64,000 nucleotides of DNA, from the NCBI RefSeq assembly GCF_023660105.1, contig NZ_JAMHGA010000028.1, positions 62,001 to 126,000 on the forward strand. Reading direction: 5' to 3'. Source of the stretch: Desulfovibrio aminophilus (GTDB lineage: Bacteria; Desulfobacterota; Desulfovibrionia; Desulfovibrionales; Desulfovibrionaceae). The first letter of the stretch is position 1. The number at the start of each line of letters is the position of its first letter. A program made the position numbers and the translations under genes. Below are positions 43,272-52,695 of this stretch, piece by piece. The notes under the pieces were generated by a model. It saw only the letters and a list, made by a program, of their open reading frames with translations, did no database searches and was not told the DNA's origin.

Positions 43272-44204
43272 ATGCCCAGCGTCGTCCGCCCCAGGCCCGA
43301 GGACCTGTCCCGCTGTCTCGACTGGCCGTCCGAAGTCGTGGAAACCGCTCTCGGCCCCGTGGAATACGCGGTCCGTGGCGACGGGCCGCCCCTGCTCTCG
43401 ATCCACGGCGGCCCCGGCGGCTTCGACCAGGGCCTGCTCCTGGGCGAACCGTTCCGGGTCAACGGATTCCGTGTCATCGCCCCGTCCAGGCCGGGCTATC
43501 TCCGCACCCCGCTGGCCTCGGGCCCCTCGCCCGAGGAACAGGCCGATCTCCTGGCGGCCCTGCTGGACGCCCTGGGCATCGAGCGGGCCGCCGTGCTGGG
43601 GGCCTCCGCCGGCGGTCCAGCCGCCTATCTCCTGGCCGCCCGCCATCCCGGCCGTGCGGCCGCGCTCCTGGCCGTGGACGCCGTCTCCCGCACCTACACG
43701 CTCAACGTCTCGCCCTTGGAGCAAAAACTCTTCGTGACCACCGCCGGGCTCCGGCTGATGCTCTTCCTCACCGAGCACTTCCCCAAGACCGCCCTGACCG
43801 GGCTGCTCCAGACCGAAAGCACCCTGGACCCCGAGGCCCTCAAGCGCCGGGTTGCCGAGGTGCTCGACGATCCCCTGAAGCGGACCTTCTTCGTCCAGAT
43901 GGTCCACTCCTTCGCGGACCGCTTCGCCGAACGCAAACCCGGGGTGATGAACGACCTGGAACGCTTCGCGGCCCTCGGCGACCTGGCGCTCTCCAGCGTG
44001 GCCTGTCCGGCCCTGATCCTGCACGGGGACCACGACAACGACGTGCCGCCGGACCACGCCGCCTACGCCGCCGGGCAGATCCCCGGCGCGCGGCTCGTGC
44101 TCATCGAACAGGCCTCGCACCTGGGATTCTGGCTGGCGAAAAAGGCCGACTCGGTCCGGGAAACGGCCATCCGCTGGCTTCAAGGGGCCTTCGGCCCTCT
44201 GTAG
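43272..44204 (+). CDS. Alpha/beta hydrolase
   Basis: A 310-residue cytoplasmic hydrolase. The oxyanion region IHGGPGGFDQG (about residue 42), nucleophile elbow GASAGGPAAY (Ser near 108), acid GDHDNDVP and histidine ASHLGFW are all present. The substrate is unknown. The start at 43272 follows AGGAGG. The last residues (GAFGPL) and the TAG stop come from a dispersed repeat. Confidence 0.88.
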   Translation: MPSVVRPRPEDLSRCLDWPSEVVETALGPVEYAVRGDGPPLLSIHGGPGGFDQGLLLGEPFRVNGFRVIAPSRPGYLRTPLASGPSPEEQADLLAALLDALGIERAAVLGASAGGPAAYLLAARHPGRAAALLAVDAVSRTYTLNVSPLEQKLFVTTAGLRLMLFLTEHFPKTALTGLLQTESTLDPEALKRRVAEVLDDPLKRTFFVQMVHSFADRFAERKPGVMNDLERFAALGDLALSSVACPALILHGDHDNDVPPDHAAYAAGQIPGARLVLIEQASHLGFWLAKKADSVRETAIRWLQGAFGPL

Positions 44205-44258
44205 AAAGACGGAAAGGCGCTGTCCCTCCCCCGCCTTTCTATAAACCGGCGAAGCCGG
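44185..44258. repeat. Dispersed palindromic repeat, full copy ending two convergent genes
   Basis: GGGCC-TTC-GGCCC, CTGTAGAAAGACGGAAAGG, CCCGCCTTTCTATAA and CCGGC-GAA-GCCGG form a full unit. It supplies the TAG stop of the hydrolase on the plus strand and the TAG stop plus PGFAGL tail of the radical SAM protein on the minus strand. Confidence 0.85.
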
Positions 44259-45189
44259 GGCGGGAGTAGAAGACCTGGCCGTCGGACTCGATCGCGTCCA
44301 GCTCGCGTTCGCGGACCATGCGTTCCAGGGCCTTGCGCACCACGCCCGGGTCCGCGCCCAGGGCCCCGGCCAGCTGGGCCAGGGTCTGCGGCCGGCGGGC
44401 CAGGCTGGCGGCCAGCGCCTCGCGCAGCCGTTCCTCGGTGAGCCGCGCCGAGGCCGTGGCCGTGGCGCCCGGGCCGGAAGGCGCGGCCTGCGCCCCCAGG
44501 GCCTTGCGCCAGAGCCCCAGGGTGTGGCTGTCCACGGCCTCGGCCGAATCCAGGGTGCCTGGCCGGGTCAGGGTCACCACGTCCACCCGCTCGGGCTTCA
44601 GCTCCGCGCAGTAGTCCCGCAGCAGGTCGAGGTTCCGGCCGGAGTCGTTGTAGCCCTTGACCAGGAGCACCTCCAGGCAGAGGCGGCCGGGGAACTCCCG
44701 GCGCAGGTCCAGGATGCCCCGGGCGATCTCGGCCAGGCGCAGGGACTTGTGCGGCCGGTTCACGGCCTGGAACTCCTCCTCCACCAGGCTGTCCAGGGAG
44801 GGCAGGATCATGTCCGCCGCGCAGAGTTCACGGCGCACCAGCGGATCGGACAGCAGGGTCGCGTTGGTCAGCACGGCCACGGGCACGCCGGGCAGGATGC
44901 TCCGGCAGCCCGCGATGATCTCGGCCAAGCCGGAGTTGAGCGTGGGCTCGCCCGAGCCGCCGAGCGTGACCACGTCGGGGTCGTCGAAGCCCTCGGCCTT
45001 CCAGGAGCGGAGCTCGGCCAGGATGTCGCGAGGCGCGGCCCAGGGCTTGCGCTCGCGGGTGCGGATGGTGGTGGGGCCGACCTCGCAGTAGACGCAGTCC
45101 ATGGAGCAGACCTTGGCGCCCAGGAGGTCCAGGCCCAGCGAGCGGCCCAGGCGGCCGGAAAGAACGGGACCGAAGACGTAGCGGTACAT
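44239..45189 (-). CDS. Radical SAM protein with C-terminal winged helix
   Basis: A 316-residue cytoplasmic enzyme. The iron-sulfur motif CSMDCVYCEVG is preceded by LGLDLLGAKV, and the SAM-binding GGSGEPTLN follows. This is the type annotated as a wybutosine-related/COG0731 radical SAM protein. The last 70 residues form a DNA-binding-like winged helix (TLAQLAGALGADPGVVRKAL). The start at 45189 is the first ATG after a GGAG-like site. It is divergent from trmI with 42 bases between. The reaction is not known. Confidence 0.85.
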   Translation of the reverse strand: MYRYVFGPVLSGRLGRSLGLDLLGAKVCSMDCVYCEVGPTTIRTRERKPWAAPRDILAELRSWKAEGFDDPDVVTLGGSGEPTLNSGLAEIIAGCRSILPGVPVAVLTNATLLSDPLVRRELCAADMILPSLDSLVEEEFQAVNRPHKSLRLAEIARGILDLRREFPGRLCLEVLLVKGYNDSGRNLDLLRDYCAELKPERVDVVTLTRPGTLDSAEAVDSHTLGLWRKALGAQAAPSGPGATATASARLTEERLREALAASLARRPQTLAQLAGALGADPGVVRKALERMVRERELDAIESDGQVFYSRPGFAGL

Positions 45190-45231
45190 GGCGGGCTTGA
45201 CTCCAGAGGGCCGTGCCGGTAGGCAGGGCGC

Positions 45232-46128
45232 ATGATTCAATCTGGACAACTGGTAATCCTCATCAGCCCCAAGGGCAAGCGCTACATGCACAAGCTCGTC
45301 CCGGGCAACGAGGTGCACACCCAGGACGGCAAGCTCCTCCTGGACGACGTGGCCGAGGCAGGATTCGGCGGGCACGCCCGCACCCATCTGGGCAAGCCGT
45401 ACCTCGTGCTCAAGCCCACGGTCTACGACCTCATCAAGGGGGTCAAGCGCCAGACCCAGATCATGTACCCCAAGGAGATCGGGTACGTGCTCCTCAAGCT
45501 GGGCATCGGGCCGGGAAGCACGGTCATCGAGTCCGGCACGGGTTCGGCGGGCCTGACCCTGGCCCTGGCGTGGTTCGTGGGCGACACGGGCAAGGTCTAC
45601 ACCTACGAGCGCCGCGAGGACTTCTTCAAGCTGGCCATGAAGAACCTCGACCGCGTGGGGCTTCTCCACCGCGTGGAGCAGGTCAACCAGGACATCGAGA
45701 ACGGCTTCAAGCACACCGGCGCGGACGCCCTGTTCCTGGACGTGCGCGAGCCCTGGCTCTACCTCCAGCACATCCCCAAGGCCGTGCTGCCCGGGGCCAT
45801 GTGCGGCTTCCTCCTGCCGACCACGAATCAGGTCTCCGACCTGCTGCGCGGCCTGGACGAGGGCCCCTTCGTGGAGACCGAGGTGCTGGAGATCCTGGTG
45901 CGGCGCTACAAGCCCGTGGCCGACCGCCTGCGGCCCGACGACCGCATGGTGGCCCACACCGGCTTCCTCATCTTCACCCGCTACATGGAGAAGCCCGAGC
46001 CCCTGCCCCTGCCCGAGACCGACGCCTCGGAAACCGACCCCACGGAAGTGGACCCGGACGAGGAACCCCTCGACCTGCGCGAGGACGAGGGCTGCGGCTG
46101 CGAGGACGAGGCTTCGCCTCATTCATAG
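45232..46128 (+). CDS. trmI: tRNA (adenine-58-N1)-methyltransferase
   Basis: A 298-residue SAM-dependent enzyme that methylates A58 in the T-loop of tRNA. An N-terminal beta domain is followed by a Rossmann fold with motif I VIESGTGSAGLTLALA and the YTYERREDFFKLA motif II. An acidic tail of about 30 residues (DPDEEPLDLREDEGCGCEDE) is unusual and its last part (EASPHS) with the stop codon comes from a repeat hairpin. Confidence 0.92.
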   Translation: MIQSGQLVILISPKGKRYMHKLVPGNEVHTQDGKLLLDDVAEAGFGGHARTHLGKPYLVLKPTVYDLIKGVKRQTQIMYPKEIGYVLLKLGIGPGSTVIESGTGSAGLTLALAWFVGDTGKVYTYERREDFFKLAMKNLDRVGLLHRVEQVNQDIENGFKHTGADALFLDVREPWLYLQHIPKAVLPGAMCGFLLPTTNQVSDLLRGLDEGPFVETEVLEILVRRYKPVADRLRPDDRMVAHTGFLIFTRYMEKPEPLPLPETDASETDPTEVDPDEEPLDLREDEGCGCEDEASPHS

Positions 46129-46130
46129 AA
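46108..46130. repeat. Dispersed hairpin repeat, half copy supplying the trmI stop
   Basis: GAGGC-TTC-GCCTC followed by ATTCATAGAA is the left half of a unit; its TAG is the stop of trmI. Confidence 0.75.
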
Positions 46131-46173
46131 AACCCGGGAGGGGCGCTCCCCCCGGCCCGAATCAGATCACGCC

Positions 46174-46204
46174 ACGGCGGCTCCGCGAGGGGCCGCCGTT
46201 TTTT
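46174..46204 (+). terminator. Terminator of trmI
   Basis: ACGGCGGC (46174-46181) pairs with GCCGCCGT (46192-46199) across ten bases, followed by a run of T. Confidence 0.88.
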
Positions 46205-46222
46205 GTGACCCGCTTTTTCTGA

Positions 46223-46701
46223 TTAACGCGAGTGCTTAGAGAACAGGGCGGCCATTTCGGCAGAGAGTCTTCGACGCAGAGGAATGAGTTCATTCAGAGG
46301 CGGGAGAATCTTGAGTCCGTATGTGCAATATCCAAATTGCCTATCACGATAATAAGGCGATAGTAATTCAATAACCTGTCTATCTTTATCTGAAAAATCA
46401 ATTTTACCCCACACATCCTGCTTGCTTGCAGTACAAAGTATCGCAATAAGATCATGACCAAGTTTTCGGCTTTTTAATTCTTTATGTTCAGTGCCAGTAT
46501 GCAATAAAAACGATTTTAATATCGATTCCAAGGGATGGCCTGCCAAATAATATTTACAAACAGGAGATCATTGTGCGGATCTTCTTGATCCAAAAGCAAT
46601 TCGCAGGTTTTTAAAAAATGATCGCCATATCGGAGAAAGCTTTGAGGAGTTGCCTTCTGGCTCAAGGCCATTTTTTGTGTCCGCGCACGCGCCTTCACCA
46701 T
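46223..46701 (-). pseudogene. Frameshifted AT-rich HEPN-like gene
   Basis: Two overlapping minus-strand frames look like one broken gene. The first begins at 46701 (ATG overlapping the corA stop) and ends at 46516 after LLFVNIIWQA. The second, without a proper start, picks up as GHPLESILKSFLLHTG and ends at 46223. Joined, they read FVNIIWQA-GHPLESILKSF, with a later KLGHDLIAIL, the pattern of HEPN-like helical proteins. Loss of one AGGC from an AGGCAGGC sequence would explain the break. Composition is AT-rich, unlike corA, so the insert is foreign. Intact it would be about 155 residues. Confidence 0.6.
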
Positions 46702-47771
46702 CAGAACCACTTTCTCCTGGCGAAGAACACGGCCATGCCCACGCCCACCACGGCCATGAGGACCAGGGAGGCGTAGTAGCCGTATTCCCAGTTCAGCTCG
46801 GGCATGTGCTTGAAGTTCATGCCGTAGACCCCGGCCAGGAAGGTCAGGGGGATGAAGATCGTGGCGATGCCGGTGAGGAACTTGATGATCCGGTTCATGC
46901 GCATGCCCGCCAGGGAGATGTGCAGGTCGAGCATGGCCGTGAGCAGGTCGTGCAGGGTCTTGACCTCGTCCACCACCTTGGCGGTGTGGTCCTTCACCTC
47001 GCGCAGATAGGCGCCGCAGGCCTCGTTGAATTCGCCCACGTCCTCGCTGGAGAGCTGGGCCAGGACCTCCTGCATGGGCCAGACCGCGTTGCGCAGGAAG
47101 AGAATCTCGCGCTTGAGCCGGTAGATCTCGTGCAGGGTGCTCTCGTCCGGGTTCTCGGCCAGCTCGTCCTCCAGCTCCTCGGCGTCGGCCGCGATCTTGC
47201 CGAGCGTCACCGAGACCCGGTCCATGATCGAGTCCAGCAGGGCGATGACGATGTAGCCCGGCCCGGAGGTGCGGATGCGGCCCCGGCCCCGGCGCAGGCG
47301 CTGGATGATGGGCTCGCAGATGTTCTGGGCGCTCTCCTGGAAGGTGAGCACGTAGTCCGGGCCCCAGACCACGCAGACCTGCTCTTCCAGAAGCTCGTAC
47401 TTCTCGGGCACGTAGTCCACGTTCTTGAGCACCAGGAAGACCCGCTCCCCGTCCCCCTCCAGCTCCTCGGCCTTGGGCCGCTGGGTGGTGTCCAGGATGT
47501 CCTCCAGGGTCAGGGGCGAGAGCCCGAACCACTCGCCCACCCGGCGCACCAGGTCCGGCTCGTGCACGCCCATGACGTTGATGAGCCGCACCCGGCCTTC
47601 CTCGGGCTCCGGCCGGGCCTCAAGCGGCTCGCAGCAGGCCTCGGTGACTTCCCCGGAGGTGAAGGACAGGTGGGACACCGTGGGGTGGAAGTCCCGGTCC
47701 TGGCCCACGTAGACCAGCAGGCCCGGGGACTGGCCCACGGATTCCGGCTTGCGGCGGTGGAATGCGCGCAT
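46701..47771 (-). CDS. corA: CorA-family magnesium/cobalt transporter
   Basis: A 356-residue inner-membrane channel. A cytoplasmic domain of about 290 residues precedes two C-terminal helices; the signature YGMNF sits at the end of the first. The first helix reads IATIFIPLTFLAGVYGMNF. The start at 47771 follows GGGAGGG; an earlier in-frame start is less likely. Its stop overlaps the start of the broken AT-rich gene. Confidence 0.94.
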   Translation of the reverse strand: MRAFHRRKPESVGQSPGLLVYVGQDRDFHPTVSHLSFTSGEVTEACCEPLEARPEPEEGRVRLINVMGVHEPDLVRRVGEWFGLSPLTLEDILDTTQRPKAEELEGDGERVFLVLKNVDYVPEKYELLEEQVCVVWGPDYVLTFQESAQNICEPIIQRLRRGRGRIRTSGPGYIVIALLDSIMDRVSVTLGKIAADAEELEDELAENPDESTLHEIYRLKREILFLRNAVWPMQEVLAQLSSEDVGEFNEACGAYLREVKDHTAKVVDEVKTLHDLLTAMLDLHISLAGMRMNRIIKFLTGIATIFIPLTFLAGVYGMNFKHMPELNWEYGYYASLVLMAVVGVGMAVFFARRKWF

Positions 47772-47818
47772 GGCGACCCTCCCGCCCCCCGCTGTCCCAC
47801 AAATCCTCCCCAAAGTGA

Positions 47819-47895
47819 AGGGGCTTCGCCCCGTTACGGAAGGGGCTTCACCCCATCACGGAAAGGCAGGCGGCTTCGCCGCATGATGAAAAAGG
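47819..47895. repeat. Dispersed hairpin repeats, degenerate cluster
   Basis: AGGGGCTTCGCCCCGTTACGG is followed by the similar AGGGGCTTCACCCCATCACGG, then AAAGGC and GGCGGC-TTC-GCCGC. These are three half-units in a row in the gap between corA and the next kinase gene. The remainder of 47896-48031 shows no feature. Confidence 0.65.
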
Positions 47896-48031
47896 AGGAG
47901 GCCCCGCCCGGCCATGAAGAGGCGCCCCCATCCTCCGCGTCGTCACCTGGAAATAATACTCCCCATCCTGAAAACGGCGTAGGAATGGGCGGAGGAACCG
48001 GGAAAAGCCCGGGAACCAAGGACCAGCAGCC

Positions 48032-50572
48032 ATGAACCTCGCCGAAGCCGCACTGCCGCTGATCCAGAACGTCGCCCTGCTTCTGGCCGCGGTGCTCGTC
48101 TTCGACCTTTTTCCGGTCCGGGGCCGCCCCCGCGACACCCCGCTTTCACGCGTGGCGCTGGGGACGATCCTGGGCGTGCTCACGATCATCATCATGCTCA
48201 CCCCCTGGCGGCTGAGCCCGGGTTTGGTCTTCGACACCCGCTCGGTGCTCGTGGGCATATCCGGCCTGTTCTTCGGTTCGCTCCCCACGGCGGTCTGCGT
48301 GGCGATGGCCTCGGCCTACCGGCTGTATCAGGGTGGGGTGGGAGCCTGGACCGGGGTTTCCGTCATCCTGGCCTCGGGCCTGATCGGCGTGGCCTGGCGC
48401 TACCGCCGGAAACGGCCGCTGCACGAGATCTCCTGGGCCGAACTGTACCGCTTCGGCCTGACCGTGCACGCGGCCATGCTCCTGCTCATGCTCACCCTGC
48501 CCTGGGACACGGCCCTGGCCGTGCTGCGCCGGATCAGCCTGCCCGTGATCCTGCTCTATCCCCTGGGCACGGCCCTGACCGGCGCGCTGCTGGCCCGGCG
48601 GCTGCGCAACGCCCGCGTGCGCGAGGAGTTGGAGGAGAGTGAAACCCTGTTCCGCAAGCTCTTCGAGGACCATGCGGCCGTGAAGATGCTCCTGGACCCG
48701 GAAACGGGCCGGATCATGGACGCCAACCGCGCGGCCGCGGAGTTCTACGGCTGGTCCAGGGAACAGCTGCAATCCATGCGCATCCAGGAGATCAACACGC
48801 TTCCGCCGGAAAAGGTGCGCGAGGAGATGGACAAGGCGGCCTCGGCCCGGCGGCTGCGCTTCGAGTTCCGCCACCGGCTGGCCGACGGCACGGAGCGGGA
48901 CGTGGAGGTCCTCAGCGGAGCCGTCGTGCACAAGGGTCGGCAACTCATCCACTCCATCGTCCACGACGTCTCGGACCGCAAACGGATGCAGGAGGCCCTG
49001 CGGGCCAGCGAAAGCTACCTGAAGAGCGTGCTGGATTCGAGCAACGACGGCATCCTCGTGGAGGACGCGGACACCGGCGCGCTCCTCGACGTGAACCGGG
49101 CCATGTGCGAGATGTACGGCTATTCCCGGGAGGACATCCTGGAGCTGTCCGTGGCGGACCTGAGCCAGGGCGAGCCGCCCTATTCCCAGGACGACGCCCT
49201 GGAACGGCTGCGCGCGGCCCGGACCGAGGGGCCGCAGACCTTCACCTGGCTGGCCAAAAGAAGCGACGGCGGCCTGTTCTGGGTCGAGGTGAGCATCCGC
49301 TACGCGGTCATCGGCGGGCAGGACCGCTTCGTGGTCATGGTGCGCGACATCACCAGCCGCAAGCGCGCCGAGGACGAACTGCGCCAGGCCAAGGAGGACG
49401 CCGAGGCCGCCAACCGGGCCAAGTCGGAATTCCTGGCCATCATGAGCCACGAAATCCGCACGCCCCTGAGCGGGGTCATGGGCATGCTCCAGCTCCTGCG
49501 CGAGCCCGGGCACGACGCCGAGCGGGACGAATGGCTGGCCGCCGCCCTGGAGGCCAGCCGCCACCTGCACCAGATCCTGAGCGACGTGCTGGACCTCTCC
49601 AGCGTGGAGTCCGGCAAGATGCAGCCGCGCCGCGCCCCGTTCCTCCTGAAATCCGTGATCGCGCCGGTGGCCGGGGCCCTGGCGGAGTCGGCCCGGGCCA
49701 AGGGCCTGGCGCTCTCCTCGGAGGTGGACCCGGCGCTCTCGCGGCCCTTCCTGGGCGACGCGGGCCGCCTGCGCCAGATCATCTTCAACCTGGTGGGCAA
49801 CGCCCTGAAATACACCGAGCGCGGGGAAATCCACATCGAGGCCTACCCCCTGCCGCTGGTCCCGGCCGGGGCCGACGCGGCCCTGCACCTTGTCATCCGG
49901 GATACGGGCATCGGCATCCCGGACGACAAGCTCAAGGCCGTGATCGAGCCCTTCACCCAGGTGGAGAACCCCTACACCCGGCGGCAGGGCGGCGCGGGGC
50001 TCGGGCTGAGCATCGTCAAGCGCCTCGTGACGGCCATGAACGGCTCGCTGACCATCTGCTCCGAGCCCGGGGTGGGCACGGAAGTGCACGTCACCCTGCC
50101 CCTGGCCTACGCGGCGGGCGATATGGCCGGGGAACAGGCCGGACAGGCCCCGGCCCTGCCGCCCCTGCGGCTGCTCCTGGTGGAGGACGAGCGGGTGAAC
50201 CGGCTGGCCGTGAGCCGCATGCTGGAGCGGGCGGGCCACTCCGTGACCGCCGTGGGCGACGGCCGGAGCGCCCTGGCCGAGCTGAAGGCCGGGGACGTGG
50301 ACGCGGTGCTCATGGACATCCAGATGCCGGACATGGACGGCCTCGCCGCCACCCGGGCCATCCGGTCCGACGCCTCGCTGGGCGACTCCGCGCGCGTGCC
50401 GGTCATCGCGCTCACGGCCCACGCCATGCCCGGGGACCGCGAACGCTTCCTGGCCGCCGGAATGGACGGCTACATCTCCAAGCCCGTGGAGAGCGAGGAA
50501 CTGGAGCGAGAACTGGGCCGCGTGCTCCGGGGGGCTTCGCCCGGTTTCGAAAACGCCGAAAAGGGCTCCTAG
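48032..50572 (+). CDS. Membrane hybrid histidine kinase with 5TM-LytS-like and two PAS domains
   Basis: An 846-residue sensor. The N-terminal 190 residues hold five or six helices resembling the LytS-type 5TM sensor. Two PAS domains follow (about 205-325 and 330-450), then HisKA with H473 in SHEIRTP, the ATPase domain, and a receiver domain with D762 in LMDIQMPDMDG. There is no DNA-binding output. Neighbouring genes give no clue to its signal. It converges with the RNA methyltransferase, sharing four bases at the 3' ends. Confidence 0.9.
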   Translation: MNLAEAALPLIQNVALLLAAVLVFDLFPVRGRPRDTPLSRVALGTILGVLTIIIMLTPWRLSPGLVFDTRSVLVGISGLFFGSLPTAVCVAMASAYRLYQGGVGAWTGVSVILASGLIGVAWRYRRKRPLHEISWAELYRFGLTVHAAMLLLMLTLPWDTALAVLRRISLPVILLYPLGTALTGALLARRLRNARVREELEESETLFRKLFEDHAAVKMLLDPETGRIMDANRAAAEFYGWSREQLQSMRIQEINTLPPEKVREEMDKAASARRLRFEFRHRLADGTERDVEVLSGAVVHKGRQLIHSIVHDVSDRKRMQEALRASESYLKSVLDSSNDGILVEDADTGALLDVNRAMCEMYGYSREDILELSVADLSQGEPPYSQDDALERLRAARTEGPQTFTWLAKRSDGGLFWVEVSIRYAVIGGQDRFVVMVRDITSRKRAEDELRQAKEDAEAANRAKSEFLAIMSHEIRTPLSGVMGMLQLLREPGHDAERDEWLAAALEASRHLHQILSDVLDLSSVESGKMQPRRAPFLLKSVIAPVAGALAESARAKGLALSSEVDPALSRPFLGDAGRLRQIIFNLVGNALKYTERGEIHIEAYPLPLVPAGADAALHLVIRDTGIGIPDDKLKAVIEPFTQVENPYTRRQGGAGLGLSIVKRLVTAMNGSLTICSEPGVGTEVHVTLPLAYAAGDMAGEQAGQAPALPPLRLLLVEDERVNRLAVSRMLERAGHSVTAVGDGRSALAELKAGDVDAVLMDIQMPDMDGLAATRAIRSDASLGDSARVPVIALTAHAMPGDRERFLAAGMDGYISKPVESEELERELGRVLRGASPGFENAEKGS

Positions 50573-51753
50573 CCGTCCCGCCGCTTCCGGCTCCCCTCAT
50601 ACAGCTCGTAGACCAGCAGACGGCACTCGATCTTGGCGTTCCAGAGCGGGATGCGGCGCGAGGGCTTGAGGCCCACGCACTTGGCCAGGTCCGGCTCGCC
50701 GCAGAGGATCGCGGCCCGGTATCCCCGGCAGCGCTGCTTGAGGAAGTCGCCCAGGGCCTTGTAGGTTTCCCTGAGCTTCGCGACCTCGCCCAGGCGCGCG
50801 CCGTATTCCGGGTTCACGATGACCAGCCCGGGTCCGGGCGGCGTCTCCTGGTCCCGGAAGTCGCACACCGCCCGGCCCACCAGGGCTCCGACCCCGGCCT
50901 GGGCCGCGTTGGTCGCCGCGGCGTTCATCTGGCCGGGATCGATGTCCGAGGCCAGGACGCGGCCGCCGGGCAGCGTGGAGCGGGCCCGGGTCAGGGCCGC
51001 GTCGCGCAGTTCCTCGAAGGCCTCCTCGTCCCAGCCCAGCAGGTGCATGGCCGCGAAGTTCTCGCGGCCGAGGCCCGGCGCGCGGTTCAGGGCCATGAGC
51101 GCGCCCTCGATGGCCAGGGTTCCCGCGCCGCACATGGGGCAGACGAGGTGCCCGCCCCGGGCCGCGATCTCCGGCCAACCGGCGGCCAGGAGCATCCCGG
51201 CGGCCAGGGTCTCCTGGAGCGGGGCCTTGCCGGGCATGGTGCGCCAGCCCCGGCGCGAGAGCGAGTCGCCGCCGGCGTCCAGGTAGACCGCCGCGTCGGT
51301 GCCCTGCCAGTACAAGAACACGCAGGCCCGGCTTTGGTCCGGGCCGGAATCCGGGCGGCGGCCCATGCGGGCCGCGATGCGGTCCACGATGGAGTCCTTG
51401 AGCCGGAGATTGGCGAAGCGCGAGTCGTTGACCGCCTCGGTGCGCACGGCCGAGGACACGGACACGTAGCCGTCGGCCGGGATCAGCTCCTCCCAGGGTA
51501 TCTTCCCGGCCTCCCGGTAGAGGTCGTCCGGCCCCTTGGCCCGGAACCGCGCCAGCTCATAGAGCGCCCGGTGGCCGGTGCGGACCTCCAGGCTCAGGCG
51601 CAGACAGTCCAGGAGCGTGCCCCGGGCCTCCACGCCCGACACCAGCTCCCGCACCCCCTCCAGCCCCAAGTCCCGCATTTCCCGGCCCAGAAACGGCGGC
51701 AGGCCCTTGGGACAGGTCACGAGGACGGTGGATTCTTCCTTCCAGGGATTCAT
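50569..51753 (-). CDS. THUMP-type 23S rRNA methyltransferase homologue (RlmL N-terminal type)
   Basis: A 394-residue protein with an N-terminal ferredoxin-like/THUMP region (about 50-160) and a Rossmann methyltransferase domain. Motif I reads CPMCGAGTLAIEGA, with CPMCG where most relatives have DPMCG. The catalytic motif that is usually NPPYG reads NPEYG. The length and order match the YcbY/RlmL N-terminal methyltransferase family acting on guanine N2. The altered motif may be lineage-typical or may change substrate. Final residues pass the end of the kinase gene. Confidence 0.85.
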   Translation of the reverse strand: MNPWKEESTVLVTCPKGLPPFLGREMRDLGLEGVRELVSGVEARGTLLDCLRLSLEVRTGHRALYELARFRAKGPDDLYREAGKIPWEELIPADGYVSVSSAVRTEAVNDSRFANLRLKDSIVDRIAARMGRRPDSGPDQSRACVFLYWQGTDAAVYLDAGGDSLSRRGWRTMPGKAPLQETLAAGMLLAAGWPEIAARGGHLVCPMCGAGTLAIEGALMALNRAPGLGRENFAAMHLLGWDEEAFEELRDAALTRARSTLPGGRVLASDIDPGQMNAAATNAAQAGVGALVGRAVCDFRDQETPPGPGLVIVNPEYGARLGEVAKLRETYKALGDFLKQRCRGYRAAILCGEPDLAKCVGLKPSRRIPLWNAKIECRLLVYELYEGSRKRRDG

Positions 51754-51807
51754 GCCTCTCTCTTCCCGCCTTTCCGTTCAATCCCGGGCCGAGCCCTGCC
51801 TTGCGCC

Positions 51808-52695
51808 CTAGGGCGCGCCGCGCAGAAACGCATCCGCCAGCCGCGCCAGTTCCCGCGGATCCTGGTGCATCATCCAGTGCCCGCCCTGGGGAACCAGCTC
51901 AAAGCGCGCGCCGGGAACCGCCGCGGCCTGGGCGCGCCCGTCCCGCGGCGGGCATACCCAGTCATCTGCGCCGACCAAGAACAGAGCCGGAACGCGCAGG
52001 CCCGGCAGGCGCGCGGCAACGCCGGGCCAAGAGCAAAGCGCCGCGTATTGCCGGGCGGCCATGCCCTCGGGAATCGCGGCGGGAGGCGGCATTGCGGCCC
52101 AGACCTCCGGGTGCGCCGCCGCCCACTGCCGCGGGAACAGCGCCTCCTTGAACTCCGCCGGGCTCATGGCGAACATGCGGTCCAGCATGGGCTTCACCCG
52201 CGCGCCGGAAAGCGGCGGCGCATACAGCACAAGCGCGCCCACCCTCTCCGGCCGGGCCAGGGCAAGCTCCAGGGCGATGCCGCCGCCCATGGACCAACCG
52301 AGCACGTCGGCCTTGGCGATGCCCAGGACGTCCAGCAGGCGCGCGGCGTCCGCCGCCATGGCGGGCATGTCCACGGGCGCTCCGGCGGGCAAATCCGCGG
52401 CCGCGCCCATGCCCCGGTTGTCCATGAGAATGACCCGGCGGCCGGAGTTCAGCCCGTGCACGAACTCCCTGTTCCAGCCCTCGGCGCTCATAGCGAAGCC
52501 GGTGACCAGCAGCAGCGGCCGGGCGGCGATGTGCTTCGGCGGCGCGGGCAGGTCGCGCCAGGCCAGGATGACGTCTCCCGCGCGCAGGGTGGAGGCGGCG
52601 GGCTTGGCCGGGGCGCAGGCCAGCAGAGCCAGCAGCAGGGCGGACAAAAGCCAGGGCAGCAATGGCGTGAAGCGCTGTCGCGGTGCGGGCATCAT
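51808..52695 (-). CDS. Lipoprotein-like alpha/beta hydrolase
   Basis: A 295-residue enzyme with an N-terminal lipoprotein-type signal (residues 11-26, ending LLALLAC). The hydrolase core shows LLLVTGFAMSAEGWN, MDNRGMG, nucleophile LGWSMGGGIALELAL, acid GADDWVCPP and histidine QGGHWMMHQDP. It is probably anchored to the periplasmic face of a membrane. The substrate is unknown. GGAGGAGAG precedes two adjacent ATG codons. Confidence 0.85.
   Translation of the reverse strand: MMPAPRQRFTPLLPWLLSALLLALLACAPAKPAASTLRAGDVILAWRDLPAPPKHIAARPLLLVTGFAMSAEGWNREFVHGLNSGRRVILMDNRGMGAAADLPAGAPVDMPAMAADAARLLDVLGIAKADVLGWSMGGGIALELALARPERVGALVLYAPPLSGARVKPMLDRMFAMSPAEFKEALFPRQWAAAHPEVWAAMPPPAAIPEGMAARQYAALCSWPGVAARLPGLRVPALFLVGADDWVCPPRDGRAQAAAVPGARFELVPQGGHWMMHQDPRELARLADAFLRGAP

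Noticed and set aside
47510-47800. Small minus-strand frames over the corA 5' end
   Set aside because: They lie in alternative frames of corA and have Arg/Ser/Pro-rich shadow composition.
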